From Parapristionchus giblindavisi (lineage: Eukaryota > Nematoda > Chromadorea > Rhabditida > Diplogasteridae), in contig CALSFV010000408.1 in the NCBI GenBank assembly GCA_943737045.1, positions 62,001 through 126,000 on the forward strand: DNA of 64,000 bases, read 5' to 3'. Position numbers and translations under genes: made by a program. Numbering within the stretch: the first letter of the stretch is position 1; every line of letters begins with the position of its first letter. Shown in pieces: positions 49,997 through 62,083 of this stretch. The notes below the pieces were generated by a model. The model worked only from the letters and a program-made list of their open reading frames with translations, searched no databases and had not been told where the DNA came from.

Positions 49997-51289
49997 TCAA
50001 TAAGGTGTTTTCAATTTCTTACACTCATGGGATTCGAAACGATTACTGTAATTATAAGTGTACGGTATAGTAACCCAAGTGAATATTACAGTGATAATAA
50101 GAGAGATCACAATACAAACTACAATTGAATTAGATGATAATGGATCGATATTGGATAAAGGGAACCATAATTCACTCCAACATGATATCTCTGATGGACA
50201 CCAGAAATGACCACGTGATGACCAAAATCTTAAATGAATGCAATTACGATGAATATTTGGTCTGATAAGTTCATTCAGTAATATCATGACTGAAGATCAT
50301 AATGTAGTGATAGATACAAACCTTGCATCATTTGATGGTTCATGATATTCATAGAATCGAACATTTACTTCCAAAGGAATTCTATCCAATGGAAGAGTAA
50401 ACACATTGGAAGATGGTCTGAAAGATCAAAGATCAAAAATCACTTCCATAGAAGATACAGTACTTCGTTACAAAGGAAACGATAATTCCATCTCGTTGTG
50501 TAATCGAAATGTCGGCTACCGTAGTCAGACGACACACAGGAGATGTATCATTGTAATCAGAATCAATACTAAATATTATTGATTAATTATTGATTGACTT
50601 AAAAAGACATACACTATCATGGGAACATTGCATTGATCACAATTACAGAGAGCTTCTGGTAGACTGAGTTTCATCCAAAACGATAAGAGAAGCTCATCGA
50701 TTGATGTACACGAAGCCTACAGTATCTCTATGATTATTGATTGATTAAATATATCACATACAGTAGGATCTATATGATAGCTACAAGTAATCGATGAATT
50801 TGTATGTGAGAGAATTGGTTGAGGGAAATACTCGGAACAAGATCCATCAGCCGCTGAAAATCAATAAATAGAAAAAAAATAAAGATATTATCGATTTACT
50901 GAGTGTTGGCAAATGTATCTCCGGTTGTATTGGTTCTCCTACAGTATATGGAGGACAAATTGATGTTGCATTGACTGGATCAATCGATATATCGATTGGT
51001 GTTGGAAATGATGAAAAATCGAAGCAATCCCACAAACAAGACGAATTGTTGCTGTAGAATTGAGATTATCATTTTAGCTTTGATTACTTCATTATTGATT
51101 TTCAAATCTTCATCTCCATTTTGGTTTTCCTTTGTATACTATAGAATTACTGTGCGAAATGCTTACGATCCAAGTTCTACATTTCTTTGTAAAATTGGTT
51201 GAAAGAATTGTGATGGATCAGAGATAGATGGAATATATGTAGATGATATCAGAGGAGAATATCCTCCGATGAGTTTGAGAAAATCGACG
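49997..51289 (-). CDS. Single-pass membrane protein with a Cys-containing, CUB-like ectodomain (partial model)
   Basis: Seven minus-strand exons: 51167-51289, 50900-51051, 50762-50853, 50613-50715, 50464-50568, 50322-50417, 49997-50261. The ectodomain includes SSCLWDCFDFSSFPTPIDIS, ATSICPPYTVGEPI, a possible N-glycosylation site in SHTNSSITCSYHIDPT, then LPEALCNCDQCNVPMIVIDS and ISITQRDGIIVSFVTK. A membrane span (SIVVCIVISLIITVIFTWV) near the end is followed by a short basic tail ending KKLKTPY. The CxxxI...C spacing with beta-strand-like segments resembles a CUB domain, but I do not recognise the family with confidence. The first exon and signal peptide were not found. It faces the CUB duplication tail to tail. 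Confidence 0.6.
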
Positions 51290-51816
51290 CTGAAATGTGG
51301 AATATGAAAGGTAAAAAAGAGGAAATGAAATACTTGAATTCAAATGGAAGTTCCCATTCAGATGAAACGATAGTGAAGAGTGAAAAGAGAAGGATATTCA
51401 TTTATATGAAGATGTGGACACATCAATGGTCATTCTCTATGAATGTCGTCTCCATGGTAACATTGTAAAATGGTCATCCTTAAATCGAGTAACATTTTAA
51501 TCTTTTTTTTTTAAAGACTTAATGAAAAATTTATATTCTATCAAGAAAACGAAAACAAATCAATCATTTTTTTTATTTCAAAAAAGTATGAAAATATTTT
51601 TCATGAAAAGTCAGTTCACGATAACTTTTAACTTATATTTAATGAACAGCAGAAACTAACTGTAATTTTGCAATGTGTTAAATGTCGAATTGTAACACCA
51701 CATCATTTGTATCTTTTAAAGTTCGCCATATTTAAGTTAAATCATCGAATGTTGTTGTAGAATGATATTCAATATCATGCATAGCCTGGTTTGTCTTCAT
51801 TTAAGTGGTTGGTGGA
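51290..51816. other. Divergent spacer upstream of the MITD1-like gene
   Basis: Should hold the missing 5' exon or exons of the minus-strand gene and the promoter of the plus-strand gene. An acceptor-like atttaag ends at 51805, twelve bases before the ATG at 51817. I could not define a start codon for the minus-strand gene. Confidence 0.4.
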
Positions 51817-53192
51817 ATGGCGGATGAATTCATCAAATCCGCCCGTGGTCCACTACTTGATGCAGTCAAATATGATAAGATGGGCGATCATGCCCGAGCC
51901 ACAACTTACTATACAGTGGGTATAGAGAAGCTAATGGAAGCATTGAAGTAAGTAGATTGTAGAGTCAATCGATTGTTAAAAAAGAATTCGAATAATTGTA
52001 GATATATGCCTGATGATGATCAGAAGAAGAAGTTGACGGGTGAAGTACTGAAGTACATGTCCCGAGCTGAAACACTCAAATGTAATAAACCTCTCGAGGT
52101 TTGTCTGAAATTATTGTTCTTGATTCAACGATCGATTAACTTCAGATTCTTTCAATGTCCACTCGCAAAATTCAAGAGGATTCGATTGGGCATGGTTATG
52201 ATGCTATATTCTCTAAGGTTTGCCTCATAATAGATTTGTAAACTGCTTGTCCAATTTGTTCTATTGATATTAATGATCTCATGCGGCATTCGTAGTCTTC
52301 ATTGATCACTGATCTACACAATTCATTTACTTGTGATTATTAGCATCTTTCTCTTAGGTTCTCCTCACTGGTACGATAACTACTGTAAATATTCAAGATG
52401 CTTATGTGGCCATTCATCATCAGGTATGAGATCTATCTATATATTTACTTCCATTTATATTTTATATGAAGCTCAAAATAGACATTTCTATCATTTTCCT
52501 CATTATGACGAAAGTCGTGCGACTCTCTATCTCTCGTTGTCTCTCAGTCTATTCAAAAGTGTATCTCACCACTACTTTCATACAATTTGTAGATCATTTA
52601 ATCAATGTTCTTAAGTTGTAATTTTAATTAATTAATATTCAGGTGCAGAATCTTGTTCGTTTCTGTGAGCTACTCGTACAAAAGGCACCCAAACTGAATG
52701 TTATTCTATTAACTACCAGTGAAGACTCAAGGTATGTATACTTGTATATACAATATAAATATCTTGAACGGTTTATTTAATAATTGACATTTGGAAATAT
52801 GATGAAATGTCATTCATTATTTTTGTTTCAGACAGAATGCAGAGGCATTCAAAGAACTCGCTGGAAGTTTGATGACTAAAAGACAAATCGTTTTCTCTGT
52901 TGAATACAAGTATGTCTTTTTTATTAAATTTAATATAATGTTATTTATATGAAATTATGATTTTCTCAGGAAAACTCTTCATGATCGTGAGATTCGATTC
53001 GACAATGGATGGATCGTCAAGATTGGACGAGGTTTAATATTTATTGATTCTATCGATTGATCTTTGATCTTTACAGGACTGGACTATTTCAAACCAATCT
53101 CGAAGTATTCAATCGGTGCCCTTGATATGAACCTTCGTCCATGTAAAGAAACAACTATTGATTTCTTTCAGACTAAATCAAATAAAAGTTGA
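51817..53192 (+). CDS. MITD1-like protein (MIT domain plus phospholipase D-like domain)
   Basis: Eight exons: 51817-51947, 52002-52098, 52146-52217, 52358-52423, 52643-52731, 52832-52909, 52970-53031, 53077-53192; 236 residues. Residues about 1-80 form a MIT three-helix domain ([52 protein letters not shown]). The remainder matches the MITD1 C-terminal domain: [68 protein letters not shown] and [12 protein letters not shown]. In mammals MITD1 binds ESCRT-III tails and is recruited to the midbody to stabilise abscission. The PLD-like fold lacks the HKD catalytic pair, as in the family. A TTTGATCTTT motif sits before the last acceptor. Confidence 0.9.
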
Positions 53193-53531
53193 AAACTTGT
53201 ATATTAATAATGAATTTTAGCTTAATTGTCTAATCAGGTATTGTAGATTCTCTTTCTATTCTCGGTATCGTAATCATATCATAATTGTACATTGACCTTT
53301 ACTTTGATCTCTGTCTTTCACTATGTATTATTGTATTCCAATTCCTCTAAGGACATTTATTGATTGATTGATTCAGTTTCATACTTTCATATTGTACAAA
53401 GATTGAAGATATAAAAAGTTTTTTTAAAATATAAATCTTGCTTTTCGTATTTCTGTGGTGTATCTGTGCACTTTTCTATATCTTTAAAATGTATATTATC
53501 TTTTCAATTATTGATTGATTTGTAGCATTGA

Positions 53532-54948
53532 ATGAGTCTATCAAAGGCAGGTATGGCGAGCAGTTCGGATAAGGTTGGTCTACTGATTAATTTGTTTCAA
53601 TACGCTACACCTTCCGTTACCGTAACCCTACTGTAACCCTCTTTCAGTTGTCATCATTCCGTCTGGGACTGCAAAACGAAGCAGAGAAGCTCATCATTGA
53701 AGTCTTCCCACAGAAAGTCCTTGACTATGAAGAAATGCTCGCCAGTGAACGATTCTCTTATTCTGTAAGTTGATCTTTGATCTTTGATTCTATGACCATG
53801 ATTGTTTCCATTTAGCGTCTCACTGAAATCCTTCCTATTGGAGATCTCAATATTCCCATGACTGAGTCCAATGGGGACGTAGTTGAAGATGCCCCTCTTG
53901 CTAAGAAGAGAAAGATCGATAATGGAGAGACATGTAAGATTACTGTATATCGATCATACTGTAATCATATTATTGATTGATTGATTGTAGTTGTGAAGTC
54001 AGCCGTAGTCGTAGCTACGAATGAACATCTAGGAGAATTGATGGATGAGATTCGTCCAATGATTAGAGATGCTGTTGAGAACATGAATAAGGTATACGGT
54101 AGTTAGAGGATCAGGGGAGGGGCGGGTAGTTTGAATTTGAAATATTGATTGGTTTGTAGATCAAGATGTGGATTACACTACTCATTCCTCGTATTGAAGA
54201 CGGTAATAACTTTGGAGTGAGTATTCAAGAGGAAGCACTATCAGAGGTTTGTCTTTCCTTTTGTACTTATGATATTGATCTTTGATCTCTTCTTTTATCT
54301 ATCTAGTACATAATCATACAATAATATTTAGTCTTGTTTGATTGGTGAAATGATTTTGCTTACTTGCTAAACCATCACTAGTTCTTCAAATAATTTGTAA
54401 ATTATAATGCTTACTTGTGATATTGATTGGAGGTACGAACAACAGAGGGCGAGGCAGCTTCATTCCTTGATCAACTTTCTCGTTACTTTGTTGGAAGAGC
54501 CAAACTACTCACTAAGGTACAATATAATTTGTTGTCTGGGAATACTCGGGCTTGGACACTTCTCTTTGATTGATCAGGGAAGGAAACTTATTCCATTTCA
54601 GGTGGCCAAGTATCCCAACGTCGCTGATTATAGACGAGCAATTCTTGATATGGATGAGAAACAGTTTGTTAATGTATGATTTCATTTTTTAAACTAAACT
54701 ATTCTATGTTTCACAATAATTGCTTGGTAATATTTTTTATTAGTATTTTATAATGAATTCGACGAAGTGTATTTCATTACTATATGTAGTAGTATTGTTA
54801 TAATGTAAATATGATTTATAAATATATTTAGATTCGATTAGTTCTGACTGAACTTCGTAATCACTTTGCTACTCTTCACGATATGATCACTAAGAATATG
54901 GAGAAGATCAAGAAACCAAGAACATCTAATCATGATAATATGTATTAA
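53532..54948 (+). CDS. psme-3: Proteasome activator PA28/REG (11S), gamma-like
   Basis: Eight exons: 53532-53573, 53648-53764, 53816-53933, 53991-54091, 54160-54246, 54433-54516, 54602-54673, 54832-54948; 245 residues, close to the usual length. The N-terminal helix region (FRLGLQNEAEKLIIEVFPQK) is followed by a homologue-specific insert with a basic cluster (LAKKRKIDNGE) resembling the PA28gamma nuclear localisation signal. The C-terminal domain carries IRPMIRDAVENMNKIKMWI, LLIPRIEDGNNFGVSIQEE (activation loop and GNNFGV signature), YFVGRAKLLTKVAKYP, DYRRAILDMDEKQF and LRNHFATLHDMI. PA28gamma forms a heptameric nuclear ring that opens the 20S proteasome independent of ATP and ubiquitin. An acceptor-like gtag just upstream of the ATG and the 340-bp gap after the MITD1-like stop are compatible with a shared operon, not proven. 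Confidence 0.95.
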
Positions 54949-55400
54949 ATCATATCCATCATCTACCGTACTCCATGGTTATCATTCATATCCTTCACTG
55001 AACTATGACTACGGTATGCTATGATTCTTGTATTCTTCCGTATTCCCTGTTCATGATTATCTGATCTTACTGTAGTACCGATGTTATAATGTACTGTTTT
55101 CTGTTTTGGGATGTATCTATTATTGTTGAAACGTTTAAATCCATTTGATTGTAGTTTGTATCTGTTTTCGTTTCTCACTCTTGTACTTCTCTACCGTATC
55201 CTACCATTCACCAATCGATAGCTATCATATTGATCGATTATCGATTGATTGTTTGTCTCTCCATTTACTGATTGTTGTTGACTTTTTTTGTTATGCAGGA
55301 GAGAGAGCTGTATTTGTAATAAACATCAACTAAGCTTTATTCGCGAAATCAATCGATAGTTTTAGAAAACCAATCGATAAATAAAATTGAATCGATATAT
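54949..55400. other. Convergent spacer after the PA28 gene
   Basis: 3' UTR sequence of the PA28 gene and of the minus-strand gene ending at 55401. Short ORFs on either strand show no domain. Nothing else is seen. Confidence 0.5.
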
Positions 55401-56605
55401 TCATTGGTGTCCATTGGAAGAATCTCTTCGTTCAGCCATAATTCTTTGACGTAGATTGTGAAGATATGCAGAAGTAGGAGATAGAACTTGAATGGATGAA
55501 GTTGTAGTAGAGGATGAATAAGAAGATGAAGAGGAGGAAGAATCAGATGATGATGACCTGTTCAATACAAGTTTCATACTTTATATTTTAATCTCATTAG
55601 AATTATTAATCGATTCGTGATAAGTACCTTGACGTGTTACTGCTATCATCAGAAGAAGATGATGAAGACGAAGAAGAGGTTGTTGATGAACTTGAAGTAG
55701 ATCAAGTTAATCAATAATTGATTTAATTGACTACTGTACCTTGGTGATTGTGGGGGTGTCATAGATGTTCCTTCATCTTCTTTCTTTATCGATTGCTGTC
55801 CTAATATTCGTATTGATCTCCTCATATCGATTACTTCATCTTTTAAATTCTTTGATCGATCGATAGAATTTCCACCAATCAATAATCTATTCTTTACTGT
55901 ATTCTCTACCAGAGCGAGAATCTCTCTTTGTCTCCTCTCTTCTTTCTCATCTTCGTTGCTTTCTACCACTTCTACCGTAACCCTAGGTGTCATATCAGTA
56001 GCTACATCACATCGATCGATATTCGTCTGAATCGATCGATCGATTGTTTTAGCACGAAGAGTCTGCGTTCCGACCTGGAATGGGATTACTTTAGATTCAA
56101 AGGTGAAGATACCGTACCTCATCATTCTCTCTAGGAGTCAATGGCAGTTTTCTGATGAGAAATGCAGCCGTGGCTGTTATAACATCTGATGAATCGTCTT
56201 CATTGAACAATAAAACACGTCCTCTCAACTATTAACTAATCGATAATCTACAGTATCTAATCAATCATTGATCTACCTTCTCTGATCCATTGAAATGAAC
56301 TGATGCTCCATAGGATTTACCATCTATATCTAATCGTATTTCTAACTATAAATCAATCAATAGATATATCTAATCGATAATCGAACCTGATCCATCGATC
56401 GATAATCATTCAATGAGAGTAAATAATAACAACCCTGAGGGGATGGAAGAGGAGCATAAATGGATAGAACTTTTGTCCATTCTATAGTATCTTCTTCTGA
56501 TGGTGAAGGTACTCGGAGATACACAGTACATGTTCCTTCTATTGTAGATAAAGACTCGAGAATGAAACACAATTGGTGTGGTGTATGGTGTGATGAGTGT
56601 GACAT
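55401..56605 (-). CDS. Unrecognised 317-residue protein with Ser-rich tail
   Basis: Six minus-strand exons: 56387-56605, 56277-56345, 56118-56228, 55740-56074, 55628-55690, 55401-55557; phases agree and the sum is 318 codons with stop. The first 130 residues look like a compact beta-rich domain (LCFILESLSTIEGTCTVYLR, WTKVLSIYAPLPSPQGCYYL, LEIRLDIDGKSYGASVHF, LRGRVLLFNEDDSSDVITAT). Then come VGTQT and RSIQTNI, which resemble TQT-type dynein light chain LC8 binding motifs. A predicted coiled coil follows (VESNEDEKEERRQREILAL, LVENTVKNRLL). The tail is almost entirely serine and threonine, ending LRQRIMAERRDSSNGHQ. I do not recognise the family. The start Met follows a pyrimidine-rich stretch but an upstream exon cannot be excluded. 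Confidence 0.65.
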
Positions 56606-56806
56606 GAATGGACGACGAATAGAATGAAATGAATGGAGAAGGCGTTGCTATGACAGTAGTAGTAGGGTAAGGGTGGCAATAAGAAGGAGATGAAGAATAG
56701 AGAAAGAGGAAGAGAAGCAGATGGTCAGAAGAGGTAATAACATTCACCCCTGATCATGACCTATTCATTCAAATATCAACTTCATACTATGCTCTATATC
56801 ACCATA

Positions 56807-57308
56807 CAGTACAGCAGAATCCCCCAGTGAAAATGGGCGCCCCGGGTGACCCGGGGCGCCCATTTGGCCCCTCGATTTTTTACGCTTTGAATAATGAATA
56901 TCAGCCGTTCAAATTGTTTGCGTTGTTTTACTCCAGATATGAGGGTTTTTATCAAAGAAAGTTTGGATTTTTTAAAAGCTTGTCAACTCACTTGTGCTAA
57001 GAAAAAGAAATTTTGGAAAGATTTCACTTTGCGATAGAATTTGCCGAGCGTGCGCGAGTTTTGCAAAAATTTTGCGCGGCATTTGCCAAGAATTGATAAA
57101 AATTATAATTTTCAATATTTTTTCTCTGCCTACATGATTTCTAAAATTCCAAACTTTCTTTGATAAATACCCTCATATCTGGAGTAAAAGAACGCAAACA
57201 ATTTGAACGGCTGATATTCATTATTCAAAGCGTAAAAAATCGAGGGGCCAAATGGGCGCCCCGGGTCACCCGGGGCGCCCATTTTCACTGGGGGATTCTG
57301 CTGTACTG
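56807..57308. mobile_element. TA-flanked palindromic element (MITE)
   Basis: 502 bp with perfect terminal inverted repeats (CAGTACAGCAGAATCCCCCA and further) flanked by TA (56805-56806, 57309-57310), as for Tc1/mariner-type insertions. The whole element is nearly palindromic except a central AT-rich loop around 56980-57150. Each arm additionally contains its own GC-rich hairpin (GGGCGCCCCGGGT, one base, ACCCGGGGCGCCC; 56836-56862 and 57253-57282). No ORF. Confidence 0.9.
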
Positions 57309-57310
57309 TA

Positions 57311-57705
57311 TATTGTAAATTGAATTGAACTTATATTAATATATATTATATCTCAAAATGAACCGGATTAGAGTAGATAAAACCGAAGAACGAATCAATA
57401 CACAATCCACACAAATAGAGAAGAACAGGAGGGGACGAAGGAGACGAATAGATACCTATGTACTATTTATGGCAAGGTAGGACAAATACAGTATATAGGG
57501 TCGATCGATTAGGGCACAATGGTATACGGTAGATGAGTGGGTCGAAGGGTAGGTCAAATATAAATATATGCTGTACATTCTACCTATCATGGATATCTAA
57601 ATTAAATACATTAAAAATAGTATGACCTGGATAGGGGTTATTTCAAAATAAAGTCGTGGAATTCAAAGATCAAAGATCGAAAAGGGCGGAGTCTGGGTAG
57701 ATAAA
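57311..57705. other. Spacer between the palindromic element and TMEM120
   Basis: 3' UTR region of the TMEM120-like gene. It contains an AGATCAAAGATCG copy of the recurrent GATC motif at 57667-57679, in minus orientation like the gene. No other feature is visible. Confidence 0.45.
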
Positions 57706-59838
57706 CTACTCTTTCTTCTTCATGTAGAGTGTGTGTAGTTTACGAGTAATATCAGATCCAGATTTACGGACTTTCCTTGCGATGACTATAGCTGTTGTCG
57801 AGATGTTACCAATTGCTATGATGAAGAAGAGAATCGATAGGGCCCATACCTGATAATTGATCAATAAATCAATATTTATTCAGTCGAATGTATGAGTCAA
57901 AAAAACGAAGAAAGTTAAATCATTTGATCCAATTACTGATTTTTTGAAACAAGTATTTATATGTCCATTTTCCGATATCAAAGACGTTTTTTAATTAATT
58001 CTACATAGACTTTCTATGAAATATATTCAAAGTGAAACCTTTATATGCCAGGTTATATGAGTATAAATTTGGTCATACCTGCCACTCTCCCTCACATCTT
58101 GGGGCCAGATTCCACAGTACATATGCATTGGCTAGCTGGTAGACCTGAATTAATCAATCGATAATGATGATTGATTGATTGATACAACTGACATATCCAA
58201 TACAGAGGAATGGAAGGAGGAAGGTGAGTCCTTTGAACATCCATGCAGAGAATCCTTCCAATGTGATATCCATTTCGTGACCCTTAACATCATAGGTTAC
58301 TGTATTCTATACTACCGTAATCCAAATTATGGTATTCTCGCCTATCGTATTGTATACAGTATCTTGTCCTACCGTAATCCATTTGACCCGATTGAACTAC
58401 TCTACAGTACCTGTCCAAGTGAATGAAGTCTTCGTAGACATCCTGCTTGATATTGATGCTGCATGATCTGTACAACTCCAATGTACGCGATGAAGAAGAG
58501 GAATTGATGACGGAACTCTCGATAACATTCACCATCCTGAATGGAATAATGATACAATGGATTACGGTAGGCGAGACAAGATTATCGATCGATAACTTAC
58601 TCTCCATGTCAGTGTCACTCCACAGAATACACATGAGAGATAATGATGAATCATCCACCATCCTTTGATCCTGAATCAATCGATATCTTAACATCTATCG
58701 TATTCCGAATAATCAATCGATACTCACTTTGATCCGTTGACACGAAGAATAGTTTCACGAATAGTTAGAGTACAGTAGTACCATACCTACAATACAAATG
58801 AGTACGGTAATATTACAAATCAATCGATCAAGTACCGTACCATAACGAAGTTCGAGATTGAGTCCATTACACGCCATGGTGCCAGATAAGAGATAGTTGT
58901 CAAAAGAAGAATAGCCATTGTGACCTGACGAATCACTCGATTGAACTACCGTACTCTCAATGAATCACAGAAGACCTACTTTATACTTGAAGGTTTCATA
59001 CTCTTGCTTATATTTGTATCGATCGGCTGCCGTCATCAGAGATACATTCAGATTTGAACCTGCAGAGGAGGAATCGATTATGATCATGAGATAGTTTCAT
59101 GATAGGGATAAATAAATGATAAGTCTTCCAAAGATATGTTCATGATATCATTCGATTCTGCTATCAACTATATCATTATTGTTCATCCAAAAAATGAGTA
59201 CCTAGAATAAGTGACAAATAGAATCCATTATTCTGTACAGGGAGTTCTTGTTGAATATGTTCAATATGAGTACGTAGATCTGATAGACGTGTACGTACTC
59301 CAATCATTTCTTCTTTATCTGTTGATGATAGATCCGAACGACCATCAACACTGAAAACTGATCAATAGTATCCAAAGTACAGTACTCCATATGATATACC
59401 GTACCTCTTGATTGAAAAGGCAAGGTCGGATAATTGCTTCTTCTCATGTTTAAGTTTCTTATGAAGTGCATCTGTCTGTTTATTCAATTCCGTTCGTAGT
59501 TCGATGTACTTTTGTAGATCAATCTGAAGTATGATCATCATCTCAACTATTATATACATAAATAAGATTGGAAAGTATGTGATAGTGGTCGTGCTGACTA
59601 TAGACTATCAACTGTAATATGGGCACTCCTATGATTGTATATTCATACCATTGTCTATAACAAGGATCGATATAGATTAGTTCATATAGTTCCCTCATAA
59701 ATCAACTAACACAACCCATTGCTTATCATTCCATTTCATTCTCATTCTGATACAAGAACAGTATAATTATACTCCACTCACATCTAATTTATTGAACTCA
59801 TCATTGATTTCATTGCACTCCTTACGGAGTGAATCCAT
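57706..59838 (-). CDS. TMEM120 (TACAN/TMPIT) multi-pass membrane protein
   Basis: Eleven minus-strand exons: 59782-59838, 59405-59523, 59202-59350, 58980-59059, 58841-58924, 58728-58786, 58601-58670, 58411-58536, 58193-58282, 58079-58144, 57706-57849; 347 residues, very near the vertebrate length. An N-terminal coiled coil ([19 protein letters not shown], then [20 protein letters not shown]) is followed by [16 protein letters not shown] and six membrane spans, including [20 protein letters not shown], then [75 protein letters not shown] and [15 protein letters not shown]. The HHYLSC histidine pair and a CoA-contacting WVW-like region are typical of TMEM120A, whose fold resembles ELOVL enzymes and binds CoASH; roles in the nuclear envelope, fat cells and, disputed, mechanosensing are reported. 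The ATG is one base after a ttgcag acceptor. Confidence 0.95.
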
Positions 59839-60853
59839 CCTGCAAGTCATGACGATTATGGAACATCAATCAATAAAGATAGCTCATAACTACCGTAACC
59901 CCATTCAGATACTCAATCATGCTCATAAAGCACCATGAAGAAGTAATATATTACAAACACTTTGTCATAATCTCTTTTATACAATTGATACAAAAGAAAG
60001 TTTCAATAGAATACACTATGTGATTATTGAATGATTCGTAGTTGCAGATCAACGAAATGCAAATGAGACAATTATTGATCCATTTGGTCAAAGCAAATTC
60101 GTAGAGTTAAGAGCATGAGCAAGAGAGATGAAGAGGTGATCAATCGATATATTGATTTAATAAAGAACCATTTACAGTATGCCAGTACGACTATTGAGCA
60201 AATACAAATCGATAAAATCAAAATGAACTAGGGTGAAGCATAATGTGATAGGGTATGGTGAGGAATATGACTACGGTATGTATCTCCTACATAGGAATCG
60301 ATATCAGTGTTGTGAGGGTGGCAAGCGGGAACAGATATATACTATATACTGTAGTCTTCAATTGAATACAATGTATCAATCGATAGAATCTGGAATACTG
60401 TAACTATCGATGATCGACTAAAAGTTGGCAAGAGCTATACAAGCAAATACAATGATTATATTACATGCGGAGAATTATTATGGCGATATTATTGAGTTAC
60501 AGTGTACGCTGTACAATTATATGAGAAAAGATGAAATGAATAGAATAAGGTCGAAAGATCAAACATCATATTGAATTGGAAGGAATTTAGAATGAACGGT
60601 TCCTATTAACAATGAGAATGGTTACGAAGATCAAAGATCAAGTTGGGAACGGAAAAGAGTAATATATGAATACACGAGTTTATAGGAAAAAGGTGAAGGC
60701 ACTTTTAAAAAGAGCAATTATTGCTATATTCTCATGAGATGTAATTGCAATGTGAAAACATATATAAATTTACAAAGGAAAAAAAAAACAAAAAAAGTTA
60801 ACTATGTTCGTTAGGTTAGTCATTGGATCCGGGAAATCGTCGAGAACCGTAAA
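59839..60853. other. Upstream region of TMEM120
   Basis: AT-rich, with many TACNGTA-type palindromes and two minus-oriented AGATCAAA motifs (about 60555 and 60633). No coding exon could be supported. Confidence 0.4.
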
Positions 60854-61219
60854 CTAAATAGCGGTTTCCCTTTCAAATACAGGGACTGATGCTGCAGTGG
60901 CTGCATGACTCACACGATCAGTTGAGATACGATTGGCTATCGAAGAATCTATAATTTATTGATTTGAAAAGAAACAATCAATACTTATTTAGCTTCACTG
61001 GAAATTGGTCGAACACTTCAAAGTGGTACTTTCGCGTTTCAACAATCCCATGTAAATCATAATAGTATTCCCATACTGATCCAAAGAGGACCATACATTA
61101 TATGGATACAAATATTGAAATTTAGAGGATAACCTTTATTAATCCGTGCAAGTGATGCATCATGTGATTCTTTCCATCCATTCTCTGATGGAGGAAAATC
61201 ATCGTCACCTTCAATGGAT
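60854..61219 (-). CDS. Possible 3' exons of an unrecognised gene (partial)
   Basis: Two minus-strand segments join in phase: 61134-61219 (after gatag, before gttatc) encoding GDDDFPPSENGWKESHDASL and ARINK, and 60854-60948 (after tatag) encoding DSSIANRISTDRVSHAATAA and SVPVFERETAI before a stop. Composition is protein-like and the splice sites are good, but no upstream exon or start was found and no family is recognised. It may be the tail of a membrane or adaptor protein. Confidence 0.35.
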
Positions 61220-62083
61220 CTATCATTATATCTCATCGTTCATCTTCATATATTGAGATGGATCATTCTATTGTAACCTTATTCTTCTATATTTCTAACC
61301 ATTCACATAATCTAATGAATTGACCATGGAAACGATTCAACGTCTTTATCTCACAACATTTATATATTATTTAATTTCCTACCAGTATAATTATTATACC
61401 GTACCCCAAATCAGAATTGACGAGTCTGATTAAAGGGAAAATGCACCCAAAAAATTACTATTTTATAAAAATTTTATTTTTTCTGTACGAGTCCATTGTG
61501 CTATAAATATGATGTATAGCAAAACAAAATTTGACGAAAAAAATTATATCTCTGAATATAGGGGTTTTAAAATACTATATACCGTAATCTGCTCCATGAA
61601 AGTTTCTATGAATGCGAAAAGTCGAACTTGTGCACCACAGGCACACAACAAATGTTTTCACTTTCATTTTTCACATTCCCGCTTCTCTTTCGTTGTTTTT
61701 TTTCTTATTACCTCTAATATTTTGTGCGTACAGTTTGTATGGCTTAAACAGAATCCTTGTCATTGTGTTTTGAACTCTCAGAATGTGAAACTGTACGTTA
61801 TTTTGTCATTCATTGGGATTGTCGCGCAAGTTTGCCGCAAGTAGCAACAACTTTGCAAGTTGTTGCTTCGAAACGGATAAACATTTAAACAACAACGAAA
61901 CAATTTACTCACAAGTTATAAATTAGTGCATGTTTGCGGCAACCTTGCTTGCCAATCCCTGTTTTCAGCAAGTCAATCTCCCCTTGGTCAATCTCATTAT
62001 AATTTAGCTCTATTTTTGAGACCTATATCGCTAATCCCCTGTTACTCTTTTAATTTTCCAACTTTGAGGTAGCCCCTGCCGAC
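61220..62083. other. Intergenic region before the subunit c copy
   Basis: AT-rich at first, then at about 61430-61990 a stretch of different composition with no gene resemblance; the plus-strand ORF at 61509-61844 has no recognisable domain. Repeat-derived sequence is likely but no ends were identified. Confidence 0.35.

Noticed and set aside
60985..60997. Micro-exon between the two candidate exons of the 60.9-61.2 kb gene
   Set aside because: Including it breaks the frame, whereas direct joining of 61134-61219 to 60854-60948 is in phase.
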